A stretch of DNA of 64,000 nt from Geomonas azotofigens (GCF_018919395.1 NZ_JAHLME010000001.1:1054001-1118000), one strand, 5' to 3'. Shown: positions 12,022-20,593, counted from the first letter of the stretch. Made by a program: numbers and translations. Notes: generated from the letters alone by a model not told the origin.

Positions 12022-13059
12022 ATGAGTATGTTCAACTGGCTCCTCTCACTGAACGCGGCCTACGTCCTGCTGCTGGCCGCCATCACCATTCTCAACTGGG
12101 CCGGCCCGGACCGCTTCTGGATCGGCGCCTTGAATTTCTACCTTCCCCAACTCATCTGGGCGGTTCCGGGCCTGGTGCTGGCCCTCGCCGCCTGTCGCAG
12201 CGCAAAATTCCTGGTGTGGGTGCCACTTTTGGGCGTGTTGTGGGTCCTGGGGCCGATCATGGACTGGCACTGGCCCCTGCACAACGCTTGGGCGGGGTCA
12301 CCCCGGACGTTGCGGGTGATGACCTGGAACGTCAAGTACGGCAAACGCGACCTGATGCCGCTCATCGAAGAGCTGGAGCGAAGCCGCCCCGACATCGTCC
12401 TCTTCCAGGACGCGGTGGATGTGGGGGACGGGCCGCTGGCGGACTACCTGGCCGGGTGGCAGATGCACAACGAGGGGCAGTATCTCGTTGCCAGCAGGTT
12501 TCCCATCTCCAACGTCGAAGTGCATGACCTTCCCTACCACGAGAGAAAGGGCGAATCCTTCCTGCGTTGCCGGGTGCAGGTCGGTTCCCGCGACATCTCC
12601 CTTTACAACGTCCACTTCAAGACCCCCAGGAGAGGGCTGAACGCCTTCCGCAAGGCGCGCCGGGGCGCCGGGTACATCCCGAGGGCCATCGACCGTTTCG
12701 AGGCCAACGTGGATACGCGTCTTAGGCAGGCCCAGGCGGTGTCCCAGTACCTGGCGCAGGAAAAGGGGGAGGTAGTCGTCGCCGGCGATTTCAACTCGCC
12801 GGACCACTCACTGGTCTGCGACAGCCTGAGGAGAGCCGGGCTCATCGACGCCTTCGCCCAGGCGGGGAGGGGGTACGGGTACACCTACGGCCATTTCCTG
12901 CTCAGGAACAGGGTGCCCTGGCTGAGGGCGTCCTGGATGCGCATCGACCACATCATGACGACCCCCGGGATCAAGGCCCAGCGCTGCTGGGTGGGGACCC
13001 GCAGGGCGTCGGATCACCGTCCCGTCATAGCCGACTTCATCCTCAGTGATTCCCGTTAG
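12022..13059 (+). CDS. membrane-anchored endonuclease/exonuclease/phosphatase family protein
   Basis: This 345-aa protein has two to three N-terminal membrane helices (about residues 5-90) ending near WVLGPIMDWHW. An EEP domain follows, with TWNVKYG (Asn metal ligand), DIVLFQDAV, YNVHFKTP, VVAGDFNSPDH (the Asp-x-Asn pair) and a C-terminal SDHRPVIADF. The fold covers DNase I-like nucleases, sphingomyelinases and inositol phosphatases. A membrane-tethered form suggests a lipid or extracytoplasmic substrate, but that is inference. The ATG follows GGAGG, and it is probably cotranscribed with the deacetylase. Confidence 0.85.
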   Translation: MSMFNWLLSLNAAYVLLLAAITILNWAGPDRFWIGALNFYLPQLIWAVPGLVLALAACRSAKFLVWVPLLGVLWVLGPIMDWHWPLHNAWAGSPRTLRVMTWNVKYGKRDLMPLIEELERSRPDIVLFQDAVDVGDGPLADYLAGWQMHNEGQYLVASRFPISNVEVHDLPYHERKGESFLRCRVQVGSRDISLYNVHFKTPRRGLNAFRKARRGAGYIPRAIDRFEANVDTRLRQAQAVSQYLAQEKGEVVVAGDFNSPDHSLVCDSLRRAGLIDAFAQAGRGYGYTYGHFLLRNRVPWLRASWMRIDHIMTTPGIKAQRCWVGTRRASDHRPVIADFILSDSR

Positions 13060-13273
13060 TTTCCTTTTGTCATACCCGTTACTGTTTGCACTTTTCAACA
13101 GATAGTGCTAGTTATGGACGTTCCGTCAATGCGAGACCGTGAAGACCGCGGCAACCCCCCGATGACTACTCTCCACACGTATCGTAGCTGACATCCCGGT
13201 ACCACTCCCGGAGACACGCAAATAGCAGCGGGCACGGCTGAGCTTTCTCCTGCCCGGATCGGAGTTTAGCAGC
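13060..13273 (+). other. 214-bp intergenic region and leader, no gene seen
   Basis: The stretch separates the EEP gene from the acetate kinase homologue. It begins AT-rich and ends in a GC-rich segment with a weak inverted repeat (CGGGCA near 13235, TGCCCG near 13253) and GGAG before the ATG. I found no clear promoter and no match to the GEMM or SAM riboswitch cores. Confidence 0.4.
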
Positions 13274-14476
13274 ATGCTGATTCTCACCCTGAACTGCCGT
13301 AGGTTCTCGGCGCAGTACCAACTCTACAACTGGGGCGACCAGGCTCTCATGGCCACCGGCATGGTGGAAAGGATCGTGGTAGGGGATTCCTTCCTGACCC
13401 ACCGTGTTCCCGGGGCGGATCCCAAGCACCTGGAAGGGGAGTGCGCGGACCACAAGGACGCGCTGCGGCTGATTCTCGACACCCTGGTCGGCGAAGGGTT
13501 GGTCTCAGATGTCGGCGCCATCAAGGCGATCGGGCATCGCGTGGTGCACGGGGGAGAGCGCTTCACCAAATCGGTGCTGATCGACGAGGACGTGGTCGAG
13601 GCGATCAGGGAGGTGGCGACCCTGGCACCGCTGCACAACACCCCCAACCTCGCCGGCATCCGTGCCGCGCAGGAACTCCTCCCGGAGCTTCCCCAGGTCG
13701 CCATCTTCGATACCGCCTTCCACCAGACCATGCCCGAGCCCGCCTACATGTACCCGCTCCCCTATGAGTGGTACCAAAAGCACGGCGTCAGGCGTTACGG
13801 CTTCCACGGCCAGTCCCACCTGCATGCGGCCAGGCGAGGAGCCGAGTTGGCCGGAGTGCCACTGGAGAGTGCCAACATGGTCACCATCCACACCGGCAAC
13901 GGCGTCTCGCTCTGCGCGGTAAGAAACGGGGTGTCGGTAGATACCAGCATGGGGCTCACTCCGCTGGAAGGTGTCATGATGGGGACCCGCTGCGGGGACA
14001 TTGACCCCGGCATCATCCCGTTCATGTCCAACGAGGCAGGGGTGTCCCCGACGGAGCTTGACCTGTTCCTGAACCAGAAGAGCGGTCTCGCCGGAATCGT
14101 GGGGCGCCGGGTCAGCCGACGGACCGTGGTGGACGAGGCGGTCGTGGGTGACGCCCGCTGCCAGCTCGCGCTCGACATGGAGGCGTACCGGCTGAGGAAG
14201 TACCTCGGCGCCTACATCGCGGTCACCGGCAGGCCCGACGCCATCGTGTTCACCTACGGCGAGGGGTGGGAGGACTGGCCGGTGCGCGGCATGGCGCTCC
14301 AGGAGATGACCCCGTTCGGCATCGAGGTGGATCTGAAACGGGACGAGGAGGCGCTCAAGGGAGGCAAGGAGATGCTGATCAGCGCGGACGGCTCGCCGGT
14401 CAAGGTGTTCGTGATCCCAAGCGGCGAGGATATGGTGCTCAACGAGGACGTCGCCGCCATCATGGGGTGGCAGTAG
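13274..14476 (+). CDS. divergent acetate kinase family protein
   Basis: At 400 aa it aligns over its whole length with acetate kinase (ATP + acetate to acetyl phosphate + ADP). Residues equivalent to the Methanosarcina catalytic set are present: Asn7, Arg89, His121, Asp146, His182, Arg239 and Glu385. Two nucleotide and phosphate loops are altered. The usual NCGSSS is NCRRFS (7-12), and the usual FTxGxGE loop reads FTYGEGWED (326-334); FHGTSH is FHGQSH. It is therefore a paralogue whose activity or substrate may differ. No phosphotransacetylase gene is adjacent. A strong terminator follows. Family is certain; acetate kinase activity is not. Confidence 0.85.
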   Translation: MLILTLNCRRFSAQYQLYNWGDQALMATGMVERIVVGDSFLTHRVPGADPKHLEGECADHKDALRLILDTLVGEGLVSDVGAIKAIGHRVVHGGERFTKSVLIDEDVVEAIREVATLAPLHNTPNLAGIRAAQELLPELPQVAIFDTAFHQTMPEPAYMYPLPYEWYQKHGVRRYGFHGQSHLHAARRGAELAGVPLESANMVTIHTGNGVSLCAVRNGVSVDTSMGLTPLEGVMMGTRCGDIDPGIIPFMSNEAGVSPTELDLFLNQKSGLAGIVGRRVSRRTVVDEAVVGDARCQLALDMEAYRLRKYLGAYIAVTGRPDAIVFTYGEGWEDWPVRGMALQEMTPFGIEVDLKRDEEALKGGKEMLISADGSPVKVFVIPSGEDMVLNEDVAAIMGWQ

Positions 14477-14503
14477 CGGCGAGCTTCGGAAAGGAAAACA
14501 ACG

Positions 14504-14536
14504 AAGGGGGGATGATTTCAATCATCCCCCCTTTTT
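14504..14536 (+). terminator. rho-independent terminator after the acetate kinase homologue
   Basis: A nearly perfect hairpin with arms AAGGGGGGATGAT and ATCATCCCCCCTT is followed by a run of T. It starts 27 bases after the stop codon. Confidence 0.9.
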
Positions 14537-14604
14537 CTTTTGCGGCTCGCCCGCCCGCCGATGCCCGACCGGCGTCGATGGCGAGTTTGGCAAAGGTGCC
14601 ATCA

Positions 14605-14624
14605 GGGCGAATAATCGTTCGCCC
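14605..14624. repeat. 20-bp intergenic palindrome, copy 2
   Basis: The same arms as at 2088-2107 (GGGCGAA and TTCGCCC) surround a slightly different centre and are again followed by CTAC. It directly abuts the metX stop codon. Confidence 0.6.
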
Positions 14625-15728
14625 CTACCGGCTGATGCCGTCCAGGAAGGTCTGCACCATCGGGGTGAAGGTCTGGTGCTCCAGCAGGAAGGCATCGTGG
14701 CCGTAGGCCGAGGTGATCAGGTGGTACTCCACCGGCTTGCCCAGCTTCTCGAGCGAGGCAACCATCTCCTCGGTCTGCGCCGGCGGGTAGAGCCAGTCGG
14801 AGGTGAAGGCGAAGAACTGGATCGGCGCCTTCACCGGTTCGAAGGCCTCCTCCAGCGACTCGCAGCCGGCGGCGACGTCATAGAGGTCGAGGGCCTTGGC
14901 CAGGTACAGGAAGGAGTTGGCGTCGAAGCGGTCCACGAAGTTGTAGCCGTTGTAGTTCAGGTAGCGCTCCACCTCGAACTGGCCGAAGAAGTCGAACTGG
15001 CCGTCGCGGGCCGAGAAGCGGCGGCCGAACTTGGCGGTCATGGACTCGTCGGAGAGGAAGGTGATGTGGCCGATGCCGCGGGCCAGCGCCAGCCCGTCCT
15101 TGGGGTTTTTGCGGTACTCCCCCTTCTTCCAGGTGGGATCGTTGAAGATGGCCCAGCGCGCCACCGCGTTCAGCGAGATTGCCTGCGCCGACGGGCGTGG
15201 CGTGGTGGCCAGCACCACCGCCGACGCGACCCGGTCCGGGTACTGCGTCGCCCACTCCAGGGCCTGCATCCCCCCCATGCTGCCGCCCAGAACGCAGAAG
15301 AGCTTCTCGATGCCGAGCCGGTCCATGAGCAGCGCCTGGGCCTTGACCATGTCCCGCACCGTGATCACCGGGAACGCCAGGTTGTAGCGTTTTCCGGTCT
15401 TGGGGTTGAGGGAGGTCGGCCCGGTGGAGCCGAAGCAGGAGCCGATCACGTTGGAGCAGATGACGAAGTAGCGGTCGGTGTCCAAAAGGCAGCCGGGTCC
15501 AACGATTTCGTCCCACCAGCCCGCCCGTTTCTCGTCCTCGCTGTGGCGGCCGGCCAGGTGCGCGCTGCCGGTCCAGGCGTGGGTGACCAGGATGGCGTTG
15601 GAGCGATCCTCGTTGAGGGTGCCGTAGGTCTCGTAGGCGATGTCGATCGGCCCGAGGATGCGGCCGCTCTCAAGGCGCAGTTCGGTGTCGAAGGTGGCGA
15701 TCTGTTCAGTCACAATGCCGTAGGACAT
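14625..15728 (-). CDS. metX: homoserine O-acetyltransferase MetX
   Basis: This 367-aa enzyme transfers acetyl from acetyl-CoA to homoserine in methionine biosynthesis. It is an alpha/beta hydrolase with the MetX nucleophile motif GGSMGGMQ (Ser near 148), the early block [17 protein letters not shown] and the C-terminal GHDAFLLE holding the catalytic His. The ATG at 15728 ([13 protein letters not shown]) follows GAGAGAG; the 28 upstream in-frame codons run through the terminator and are not coding. A SAM-I riboswitch in the leader indicates repression when SAM is abundant. Some enzymes of this family use succinyl-CoA, and I cannot separate the two from sequence alone. Confidence 0.93.
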   Translation of the reverse strand: MSYGIVTEQIATFDTELRLESGRILGPIDIAYETYGTLNEDRSNAILVTHAWTGSAHLAGRHSEDEKRAGWWDEIVGPGCLLDTDRYFVICSNVIGSCFGSTGPTSLNPKTGKRYNLAFPVITVRDMVKAQALLMDRLGIEKLFCVLGGSMGGMQALEWATQYPDRVASAVVLATTPRPSAQAISLNAVARWAIFNDPTWKKGEYRKNPKDGLALARGIGHITFLSDESMTAKFGRRFSARDGQFDFFGQFEVERYLNYNGYNFVDRFDANSFLYLAKALDLYDVAAGCESLEEAFEPVKAPIQFFAFTSDWLYPPAQTEEMVASLEKLGKPVEYHLITSAYGHDAFLLEHQTFTPMVQTFLDGISR

Positions 15729-15764
15729 GTCTCTCTCGTACTTTCGGGTGCCGTCGGGCGGCAC

Positions 15765-15801
15765 GAAAAAAGCCCCGTCTCGGTGTGAGAAGGGGCTTTT
15801 C
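15765..15801 (-). terminator. SAM riboswitch intrinsic terminator
   Basis: The arms AAAAGCCCC and GGGGCTTTTTT flank the loop region on the minus strand and end in a T run, 37 bases before the metX ATG. This is the expression platform of the riboswitch. Confidence 0.9.
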
Positions 15802-15829
15802 GGGTGTGACAATAACTAAAAGCGCCTTT

Positions 15830-15924
15830 CTCATCTTCGCCTTTCGGCAGGATTTAGCACCTGTCGCCCAATGGGCCGGTTGCTGTGGCTTCGCAGGGCC
15901 TTTCCCTCCACCACTCTAGATAAG
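15830..15924 (-). ncRNA. SAM-I (S-box) riboswitch aptamer upstream of metX
   Basis: Read on the minus strand, the P1 arms CTTATCT (15924-15918) and AGATGAG (15836-15830) pair around the hallmark S-box core. The core shows AGAGTGGTGGAGGGA, then GGCCCTGCGAAGCC, CAGCAACC and GGTGCTAAATCC. These match the conserved SAM-I consensus segments in order. A terminator follows, so the switch should stop transcription when SAM binds. Confidence 0.95.
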
Positions 15925-15951
15925 CAGGTCTTTCTATTCAATTTTCGCTGC

Positions 15952-15980
15952 AGGATAAGGGAGCCGTCCTTATTTGTCAA
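15952..15980 (-). promoter_or_regulatory. sigma70-type promoter of the metX leader
   Basis: A perfect TTGACA (15980-15975) and TATCCT (15957-15952) are separated by 17 bases. The predicted start is about 20 bases before the riboswitch P1 stem. Confidence 0.75.
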
Positions 15981-16012
15981 CGGCAAACTGTGTCCCAGGT
16001 TCACCACCCCCG

Positions 16013-16183
16013 CTACAGATCATTGCGGTATTTGACCAGGAGGTAGAGGCAGATGGCTCCGGCCACGAACATCCCGAGGTCGCGCAGCCAGGGGACCGGC
16101 TTGTCCAGGGTGGACTGCAGCAACGGGTCGAGGAGCGCCGTGGTCAAAAGTGTCACACCCGCGAAAGAGAGCAGCTTTTTCAT
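16013..16183 (-). CDS. small membrane protein, 56 aa
   Basis: The product begins MKKLLSFAGVTLLTTALLD and has a second hydrophobic segment near 36-50 (GMFVAGAICLYLLVKY), so it is probably a two-helix or signal-plus-helix inner-membrane protein. It overlaps the end of the upstream dehydrogenase gene by 4 bases (ATGA), which supports translation coupling. I do not recognise the family. Confidence 0.6.
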   Translation of the reverse strand: MKKLLSFAGVTLLTTALLDPLLQSTLDKPVPWLRDLGMFVAGAICLYLLVKYRNDL

Positions 16184-17043
16184 GAGTTGATGGCCTTCAG
16201 GACGGCGCAGAAGTCCCGGTCGGCGAGTCCCATCCCCTTCGCCCTCTTGAAGCTCTCATTGGCGGCTGCGGCGGACGCCAGGGGCTGGTTCAGCGAGTCG
16301 CCCAGGGCGACGGCCAGGCGCATGTCCTTCTGCATGTGCTTGAGCGGGAAGGCCGGGTCGAAGAGCCCCTGCGTCATCTGGGCTCCCTTCAGCTTGAACA
16401 TCGGGTTGGCCAGGGCCCCGGAGTCGAGCACGTCCAGGAGGTCGGAGCTCGCGAGCCCCGCCTTCTCGGCGAGGGCGAGCCCTTCGCAGAAGATGGTCAT
16501 CATCCCCCCCATGACCATGTTGACGATCAACTTCATCTCGGCGCCCCGTCCCACCTCGCCCAGGAACAGGCTCTTCTTCCCCATCTTCTCGAAGAGCGGC
16601 ATGGTCTTGTCGAAGAGGCCGTGGTCGCCGGCGGCCAGGATGATCAGGGTGCCGTCCTCGGCCGGTTTCTTGCTCCCGGACACCGGCGCCTCCAGGAATC
16701 TCCCCCCCTTGGCGGTGACCGCCGCGGCGATTTCCCGGGCGGTGGTGGCGTCGACGGTGGACATGTCCACGTAGCCGCGCCCCGCGCCGATCCCTTCCAG
16801 CGCGCCCTGCGGTCCGAAGCAGACGTCACGGGCCGCGGCCGGGTCGGCCAGCATGGCGATGGTGATGGCGCAGGAGGAGGTGACCTCCGCCGGCGTCGCC
16901 GCGACGGATGCCCCGAGTGCCGCGAACTCCTCGCACTTTGCCTGGGAGCGGTTCCAGACCTTGACCTTGAAGCCCGCCTTGATGAGATTCCTGGCCATGG
17001 CGCTCCCCATGATGCCCAAGCCTAAAAAGCCGTAAGTTTCCAT
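16180..17043 (-). CDS. beta-hydroxyacid dehydrogenase (glyoxylate / succinic semialdehyde reductase type)
   Basis: This 287-aa NAD(P)-dependent reductase has the Rossmann fingerprint GLGIMGSAMARNL at 6-18, the substrate motif EAPVSGSKKPAEDGTL near 117-132 and the catalytic Lys block KLIVNMVMGGMM near 171. These are the hallmarks of the 3-hydroxyisobutyrate dehydrogenase family. Characterised Geobacter homologues reduce glyoxylate and succinic semialdehyde (GHB shunt), which is the likeliest role. The ATG at 17043 follows AAGGAGG. It is downstream of the PabBC gene with a 42-base gap, and overlaps the small membrane gene below. Confidence 0.88.
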   Translation of the reverse strand: METYGFLGLGIMGSAMARNLIKAGFKVKVWNRSQAKCEEFAALGASVAATPAEVTSSCAITIAMLADPAAARDVCFGPQGALEGIGAGRGYVDMSTVDATTAREIAAAVTAKGGRFLEAPVSGSKKPAEDGTLIILAAGDHGLFDKTMPLFEKMGKKSLFLGEVGRGAEMKLIVNMVMGGMMTIFCEGLALAEKAGLASSDLLDVLDSGALANPMFKLKGAQMTQGLFDPAFPLKHMQKDMRLAVALGDSLNQPLASAAAANESFKRAKGMGLADRDFCAVLKAINS

Positions 17044-17085
17044 GTCTATCCTCCTTCTACAGGTATGTAGCCACTATTGATAATC

Positions 17086-18804
17086 TCACGGAACCAGCCT
17101 CACCTGCCGCGACCCGCGCACCGAGTTTACCAGAAAAACCGCCTCGGCCCGTTCCAGGTCGGCCCTTTTCAGGACCTTCTCCTCGATCGCCCCTTGGGCC
17201 AGCAACTCCTCGCGCAGGGTGCCGGGGAGGAGCCCGCTGCCCAGCGCCGGGGTGCATTTCCTGCCGTGGATGACGGCCACCACGTTGCTGTAAGCCCCTT
17301 CGGTCACGTCGCCCCGCTCGTTCTCGAAGATCACCTCGTCCAGGTCCGGCCGGGCGGCGAGCTCCTGGTGAAAGAGGTCGCGGCGGCTGGTCTTGTGGTA
17401 GAGAAAACAATCGGCGGAATTGACACGCTGTCGTGCGAAGGCGGCCTTCGCTTCCGGCGCCGCCTCGGGTAGCGGCGCCGCTTCACAGCTGAGGCGTCCG
17501 TCCTTGAAGAGCAGCAGGCGCACCTTGTAGCGTACCGAGGGGGAAAGTCCCGCAGCGGTTTCTTCCAAGGCTCGCAGCGCCGCGCCGTCGGCCAGGGGGA
17601 AGGCGAAGTAGCCGGCCGAGCGCTCCAGCCGCTCCAGGTGCCGCTGCAGCAGGAAGTAGCCCCGCTCGTCGTGCAGCAGCGACTCGATCAGGTGGAAGTC
17701 CGGCCGTCGTTGCCGGATGAAGGCACCCTTGTCAAGGCACTCCTGGTATTCCGTCTCGGTCTTTGAGTCATAGGTGATGCCGCTGCCGATGCCGAGCTCG
17801 CCCCGTCCGCTCTCGCAGTCGAGGACGGCGGTGCGGATGGCTACGCTGAAGAGAGCCTCCCCGCCGGGGGAGAAGTAGCCGAGGCAGCCGGTGTACAGGC
17901 CGCGCGGTGCCGTCTCGAGCTGGGCGATGATCTCCATGCTCCGCCTCTTGGGGGCGCCGGTCACTGACCCACAGGGGAACAGCGCCTGGAACAGTTCCAG
18001 GGGGGTCACTCCCGCACGGACCCGCGACGCGATGGTCGAGGTCATCTGGTGCACGGTGGGATGGCTCTCCACGTCGAAAAGCGACTCCACCCGGACCGAG
18101 CCGGTTTCAGAGACCATCCCCATGTCGTTGCGCAGCAGGTCGACGATCATCAGGTTCTCGGCCACGTCCTTCGGGCTTTGCCGGAGTTCCTCCTTGCGGG
18201 CCAGGTCTTCCGTGTGCCAGCGGCCGCGCGGGGCCGTTCCCTTCATGGGGCGGGTGACCAGTGTGCCGCCGGAGAGGGAGAAGAAAAGTTCCGGCGAGGC
18301 CGAGAGCACGCGCCACCTGCCGCACTCGAGGTAGCAGTTATAGGGAGTGGGCTGGTTGCGACAGAGCTCGCTGAAGAAGGAGCGGGGGCAGCCGGCGAAG
18401 GAGAAGCTCTGCCGCAGGGTGTAGTTTACCTGGTAGCTGTCCCCGGCGGCGATCAGGTCCCGGATCGCCTGCACCGACTCGCGGTAGGTCTCCCATCCCG
18501 GCGCCGTGTCCCAGCCGGAACAACGAAAGGGTGCATCGTGCCGCGGAAACCCCTCGGCCCCGCGCTCGGTGAAGAGGCCGAACCACAGTAGCGGCATCGG
18601 GTGCGCCGGAGGCGTGGTCAGGGCGTCGTTGAGGGCGCCGGCGGCCTCGTAGCAGACAAAGCCGGCGGCGTGCAGCCCCGCGGCGAGGTGCCGCTGCAGC
18701 TCCTCGAACGCGGGCTGCACCTCCTCCGGGGTGACGGCGACGATCTCGCCGACCTTGCCGGTGAAGGCGAAGCCATGCAGGTATGCCGGGAAGGGGTGCG
18801 TCAA
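17086..18804 (-). CDS. pabB: aminodeoxychorismate synthase component I fused to aminodeoxychorismate lyase
   Basis: This fusion of about 572 aa makes p-aminobenzoate for folate. The N-terminal PabB part converts chorismate and ammonia to aminodeoxychorismate; it has AGDSYQVNYTLRQSF, RPMKGTAPRG, ENLMIVDLLRNDMG, FPCGSVTGAPKRRSMEII and GIGSGITYDS. The C-terminal PabC-like part (about 380-572) is a PLP class IV lyase with the late motif ENERGDVTEGAYSNVV. The frame is open far upstream within the next gene, so the start is taken as TTG at 18804, which overlaps the preceding stop (TTGA) and has AGGA ahead. No pabA lies in the window. Confidence 0.87.
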   Translation of the reverse strand: MTHPFPAYLHGFAFTGKVGEIVAVTPEEVQPAFEELQRHLAAGLHAAGFVCYEAAGALNDALTTPPAHPMPLLWFGLFTERGAEGFPRHDAPFRCSGWDTAPGWETYRESVQAIRDLIAAGDSYQVNYTLRQSFSFAGCPRSFFSELCRNQPTPYNCYLECGRWRVLSASPELFFSLSGGTLVTRPMKGTAPRGRWHTEDLARKEELRQSPKDVAENLMIVDLLRNDMGMVSETGSVRVESLFDVESHPTVHQMTSTIASRVRAGVTPLELFQALFPCGSVTGAPKRRSMEIIAQLETAPRGLYTGCLGYFSPGGEALFSVAIRTAVLDCESGRGELGIGSGITYDSKTETEYQECLDKGAFIRQRRPDFHLIESLLHDERGYFLLQRHLERLERSAGYFAFPLADGAALRALEETAAGLSPSVRYKVRLLLFKDGRLSCEAAPLPEAAPEAKAAFARQRVNSADCFLYHKTSRRDLFHQELAARPDLDEVIFENERGDVTEGAYSNVVAVIHGRKCTPALGSGLLPGTLREELLAQGAIEEKVLKRADLERAEAVFLVNSVRGSRQVRLVP

Positions 18805-19658
18805 GCCGGTCCTGCCGAGCAGATGTCGCCGATGGGGCAGGCGGCGCACTTCAGGCGGTCCTTGCCGTCGCACCCTTCCGAGATCCCCAGGTGGCAGATG
18901 GCGAAGTCGAACTTGACCGGGTCGGCGGGATCGAGCTCGCGCAGGGCGCGGGTGATCTCGCAGGCCATGCGCCAGTCCCCCTGTTTCCGACTGGTGAAGC
19001 CGAGGAAGCGGCAGATGCGCTGGATGTGGGCGTCGACCGGGATGACCAGTTGCGCCGGGGAGATGCCCCGCCAGATGCCGAGGTCGATGCCGTCGGCCGG
19101 GCGCACCATCCACCTGAGATACATGCAGAGCCGCTTGCAGGCGCTCCCCGAGGCGGGGGAGGGGAAGAAGAAGGGGAAGTAGGAATCCGCCGGGACGCCG
19201 CCGGGGCCGAACACGGGGGAGAGATCCAGGTTCTTCACCGCGTCGGAAAAGCCGGAGAGGGTCCCGGTCAGGTCCTGGTCCGCCGGGCTGTGAAAGCGCA
19301 GCAGCCACTTCTCGATGGAGCCCGCCTCCTCGATCATGATGCGGCAGGCGAAGAGGAGGGCGCAGAGGTCGCGGGCGTCGTTGAAGCGGTGCTTGAAGCC
19401 GGCGAAGACGCGGCTCCCTTGCCGCGGGTCGAAGCGCTCCACGAAGCGGCGCGGCGACGGTCCCATGGCATCGAAGATCACTGCCAGGTTCTTCTTGATG
19501 ATCTTCACGTTGCCGTAGGCGAACGACGATGCCACCAGCCCGGCAACCTCCTGGTCCAGAGGGGCGCGGTAGCGGTGGCAAAACGAGAGCGGGTCGTTGG
19601 CCAGGTGGGCCTGGGAGCGGTTCTGGTACAGTGCTTCGAGAATGGTTTTCAGCTCCAC
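18801..19658 (-). CDS. TIGR02757 family protein (HhH-GPD-like, putative Fe-S)
   Basis: This 285-aa protein belongs to the uncharacterised TIGR02757 / DUF2400 family. The segment near 200-262 (IPVDAHIQRICRFLGF, then HLGISEG) resembles the endonuclease III helix-hairpin-helix glycosylase core. The C-terminus has Cys263, Cys271, Cys274 and Cys280 (C-x7-C-x2-C-x5-C), close to the endonuclease III [4Fe-4S] spacing of C-x6-C-x2-C-x5-C. A DNA-repair glycosylase-like role is inference. The start is GTG at 19658 after AAGGAAG. Its stop overlaps the PabBC start. Confidence 0.8.
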   Translation of the reverse strand: MELKTILEALYQNRSQAHLANDPLSFCHRYRAPLDQEVAGLVASSFAYGNVKIIKKNLAVIFDAMGPSPRRFVERFDPRQGSRVFAGFKHRFNDARDLCALLFACRIMIEEAGSIEKWLLRFHSPADQDLTGTLSGFSDAVKNLDLSPVFGPGGVPADSYFPFFFPSPASGSACKRLCMYLRWMVRPADGIDLGIWRGISPAQLVIPVDAHIQRICRFLGFTSRKQGDWRMACEITRALRELDPADPVKFDFAICHLGISEGCDGKDRLKCAACPIGDICSAGPA

Positions 19659-19770
19659 GTGCGCTTCCTTCGCTGCGGCCGCGCCGTTTGGGCGCGGTAG
19701 ACAATCGGTTCGAGCCTGCTAGATTATCATAGTTGCTTCATCAGCTTAAAGAGAAAAGGGGGCGGAACAC

Positions 19771-20142
19771 ATGAAGCTTGCGGAACTGTTTCCGGAAGGG
19801 GGGCGCGGCATTTTGGGCACCGCCGACGCGAACGGCGTGGTGAATCTCGCCGTCTTCGCCATACCGCACGTGGTCGATGACCAGACGCTGGCCTGGGGAT
19901 TCGGCGACGGGCGCAGCATCGCCAACTTGCGGCAAAACCCGCACGCCAGCTACCTGTACCTGGCGCCGTCGCGGGGGTATTCCGGCTGGAGGCTGACCCT
20001 CACCATGGTCGAGGAAAAGGGGGAGGGGGAACTTCTGGGTGAGATCAAGGAGCGGACCGCGCTGGTGGCGAGCCCGCAGGCGAGCGCGGCGGTTTCCCGC
20101 GTGGTTTTTTTCAAGGTCGACGAGGTCCGGCCACTCATGTGA
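19771..20142 (+). CDS. pyridoxamine 5'-phosphate oxidase-like FMN-binding protein
   Basis: This 123-aa split-barrel protein starts MKLAELFPEGGRGILGTAD and contains the family's GDGRSIANLRQNPHASYLY block. These short stand-alone members bind FMN, F420 or haem, and many have unknown function. It lies alone on the plus strand, divergent from the TIGR02757 gene and convergent with dtd; its stop is 1 base before the dtd stop. The ATG has GGGGCGG ahead. Confidence 0.75.
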   Translation: MKLAELFPEGGRGILGTADANGVVNLAVFAIPHVVDDQTLAWGFGDGRSIANLRQNPHASYLYLAPSRGYSGWRLTLTMVEEKGEGELLGEIKERTALVASPQASAAVSRVVFFKVDEVRPLM

Positions 20143-20143
20143 A

Positions 20144-20593
20144 TCAGCGGTTGGGCGGGGTCTCCAGGACGAAGGTCACCGGCCCGTCGTTCACCAGCGA
20201 CACCTCCATGTCGGCCTGGAAGATCCCGCTTTGCACCGGCACGCCGAGCTCCCAAACCTGACCCATGAAGTAGCTGTACAGCTTGTTGGCCTCCTCGGGA
20301 GGGGCGGCCGTGTCGAACGAGGGGCGCCTCCCCTTGGAGCAGTTGCCGGCCAGGGTGAACTGGGAGACCGCCAGGATCTCCCCCTTGATGTCGGGCAGCG
20401 CCAGGTTCATCTTCCCCTGGTCGTCACAGAAGATCCTCAGGTTGACGATCTTATCCGCCATCCAGTCCGCCTGCTTGCAGGTGTCGCCAATCTCCACGCC
20501 CAGCAGCACCAGGATGCCCGGGCCGATCTCCCCGACCACCTTTCCCGCCACCGTGACGCTCGCCTGCTTGACCCGCTGGATTACCGCCTTCAC
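20144..20593 (-). CDS. dtd: D-aminoacyl-tRNA deacylase
   Basis: This 149-aa enzyme hydrolyses D-amino acids from mischarged tRNA. It has the catalytic [17 protein letters not shown] block near 80-96 and the late [12 protein letters not shown] with the Gly-Pro that enforces chirality. The start is GTG at 20593 ([15 protein letters not shown]) with a perfect AGGAGG ahead, not the far upstream in-frame ATG. It overlaps the macrodomain gene by 4 bases (GTGA), so the two are coupled. Confidence 0.93.
   Translation of the reverse strand: MKAVIQRVKQASVTVAGKVVGEIGPGILVLLGVEIGDTCKQADWMADKIVNLRIFCDDQGKMNLALPDIKGEILAVSQFTLAGNCSKGRRPSFDTAAPPEEANKLYSYFMGQVWELGVPVQSGIFQADMEVSLVNDGPVTFVLETPPNR

Noticed and set aside
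13060-13273. GEMM-type c-di-GMP or cAMP-GMP riboswitch before the acetate kinase homologue
   Set aside because: No GACGCAAAG-like core or matching stem is present.
18805-19704. N-terminal extension of the PabBC frame
   Set aside because: It overlaps the TIGR02757 gene, is low-complexity Arg/Pro/Gly, and the TTG at 18804 with a TTGA overlap fits better.
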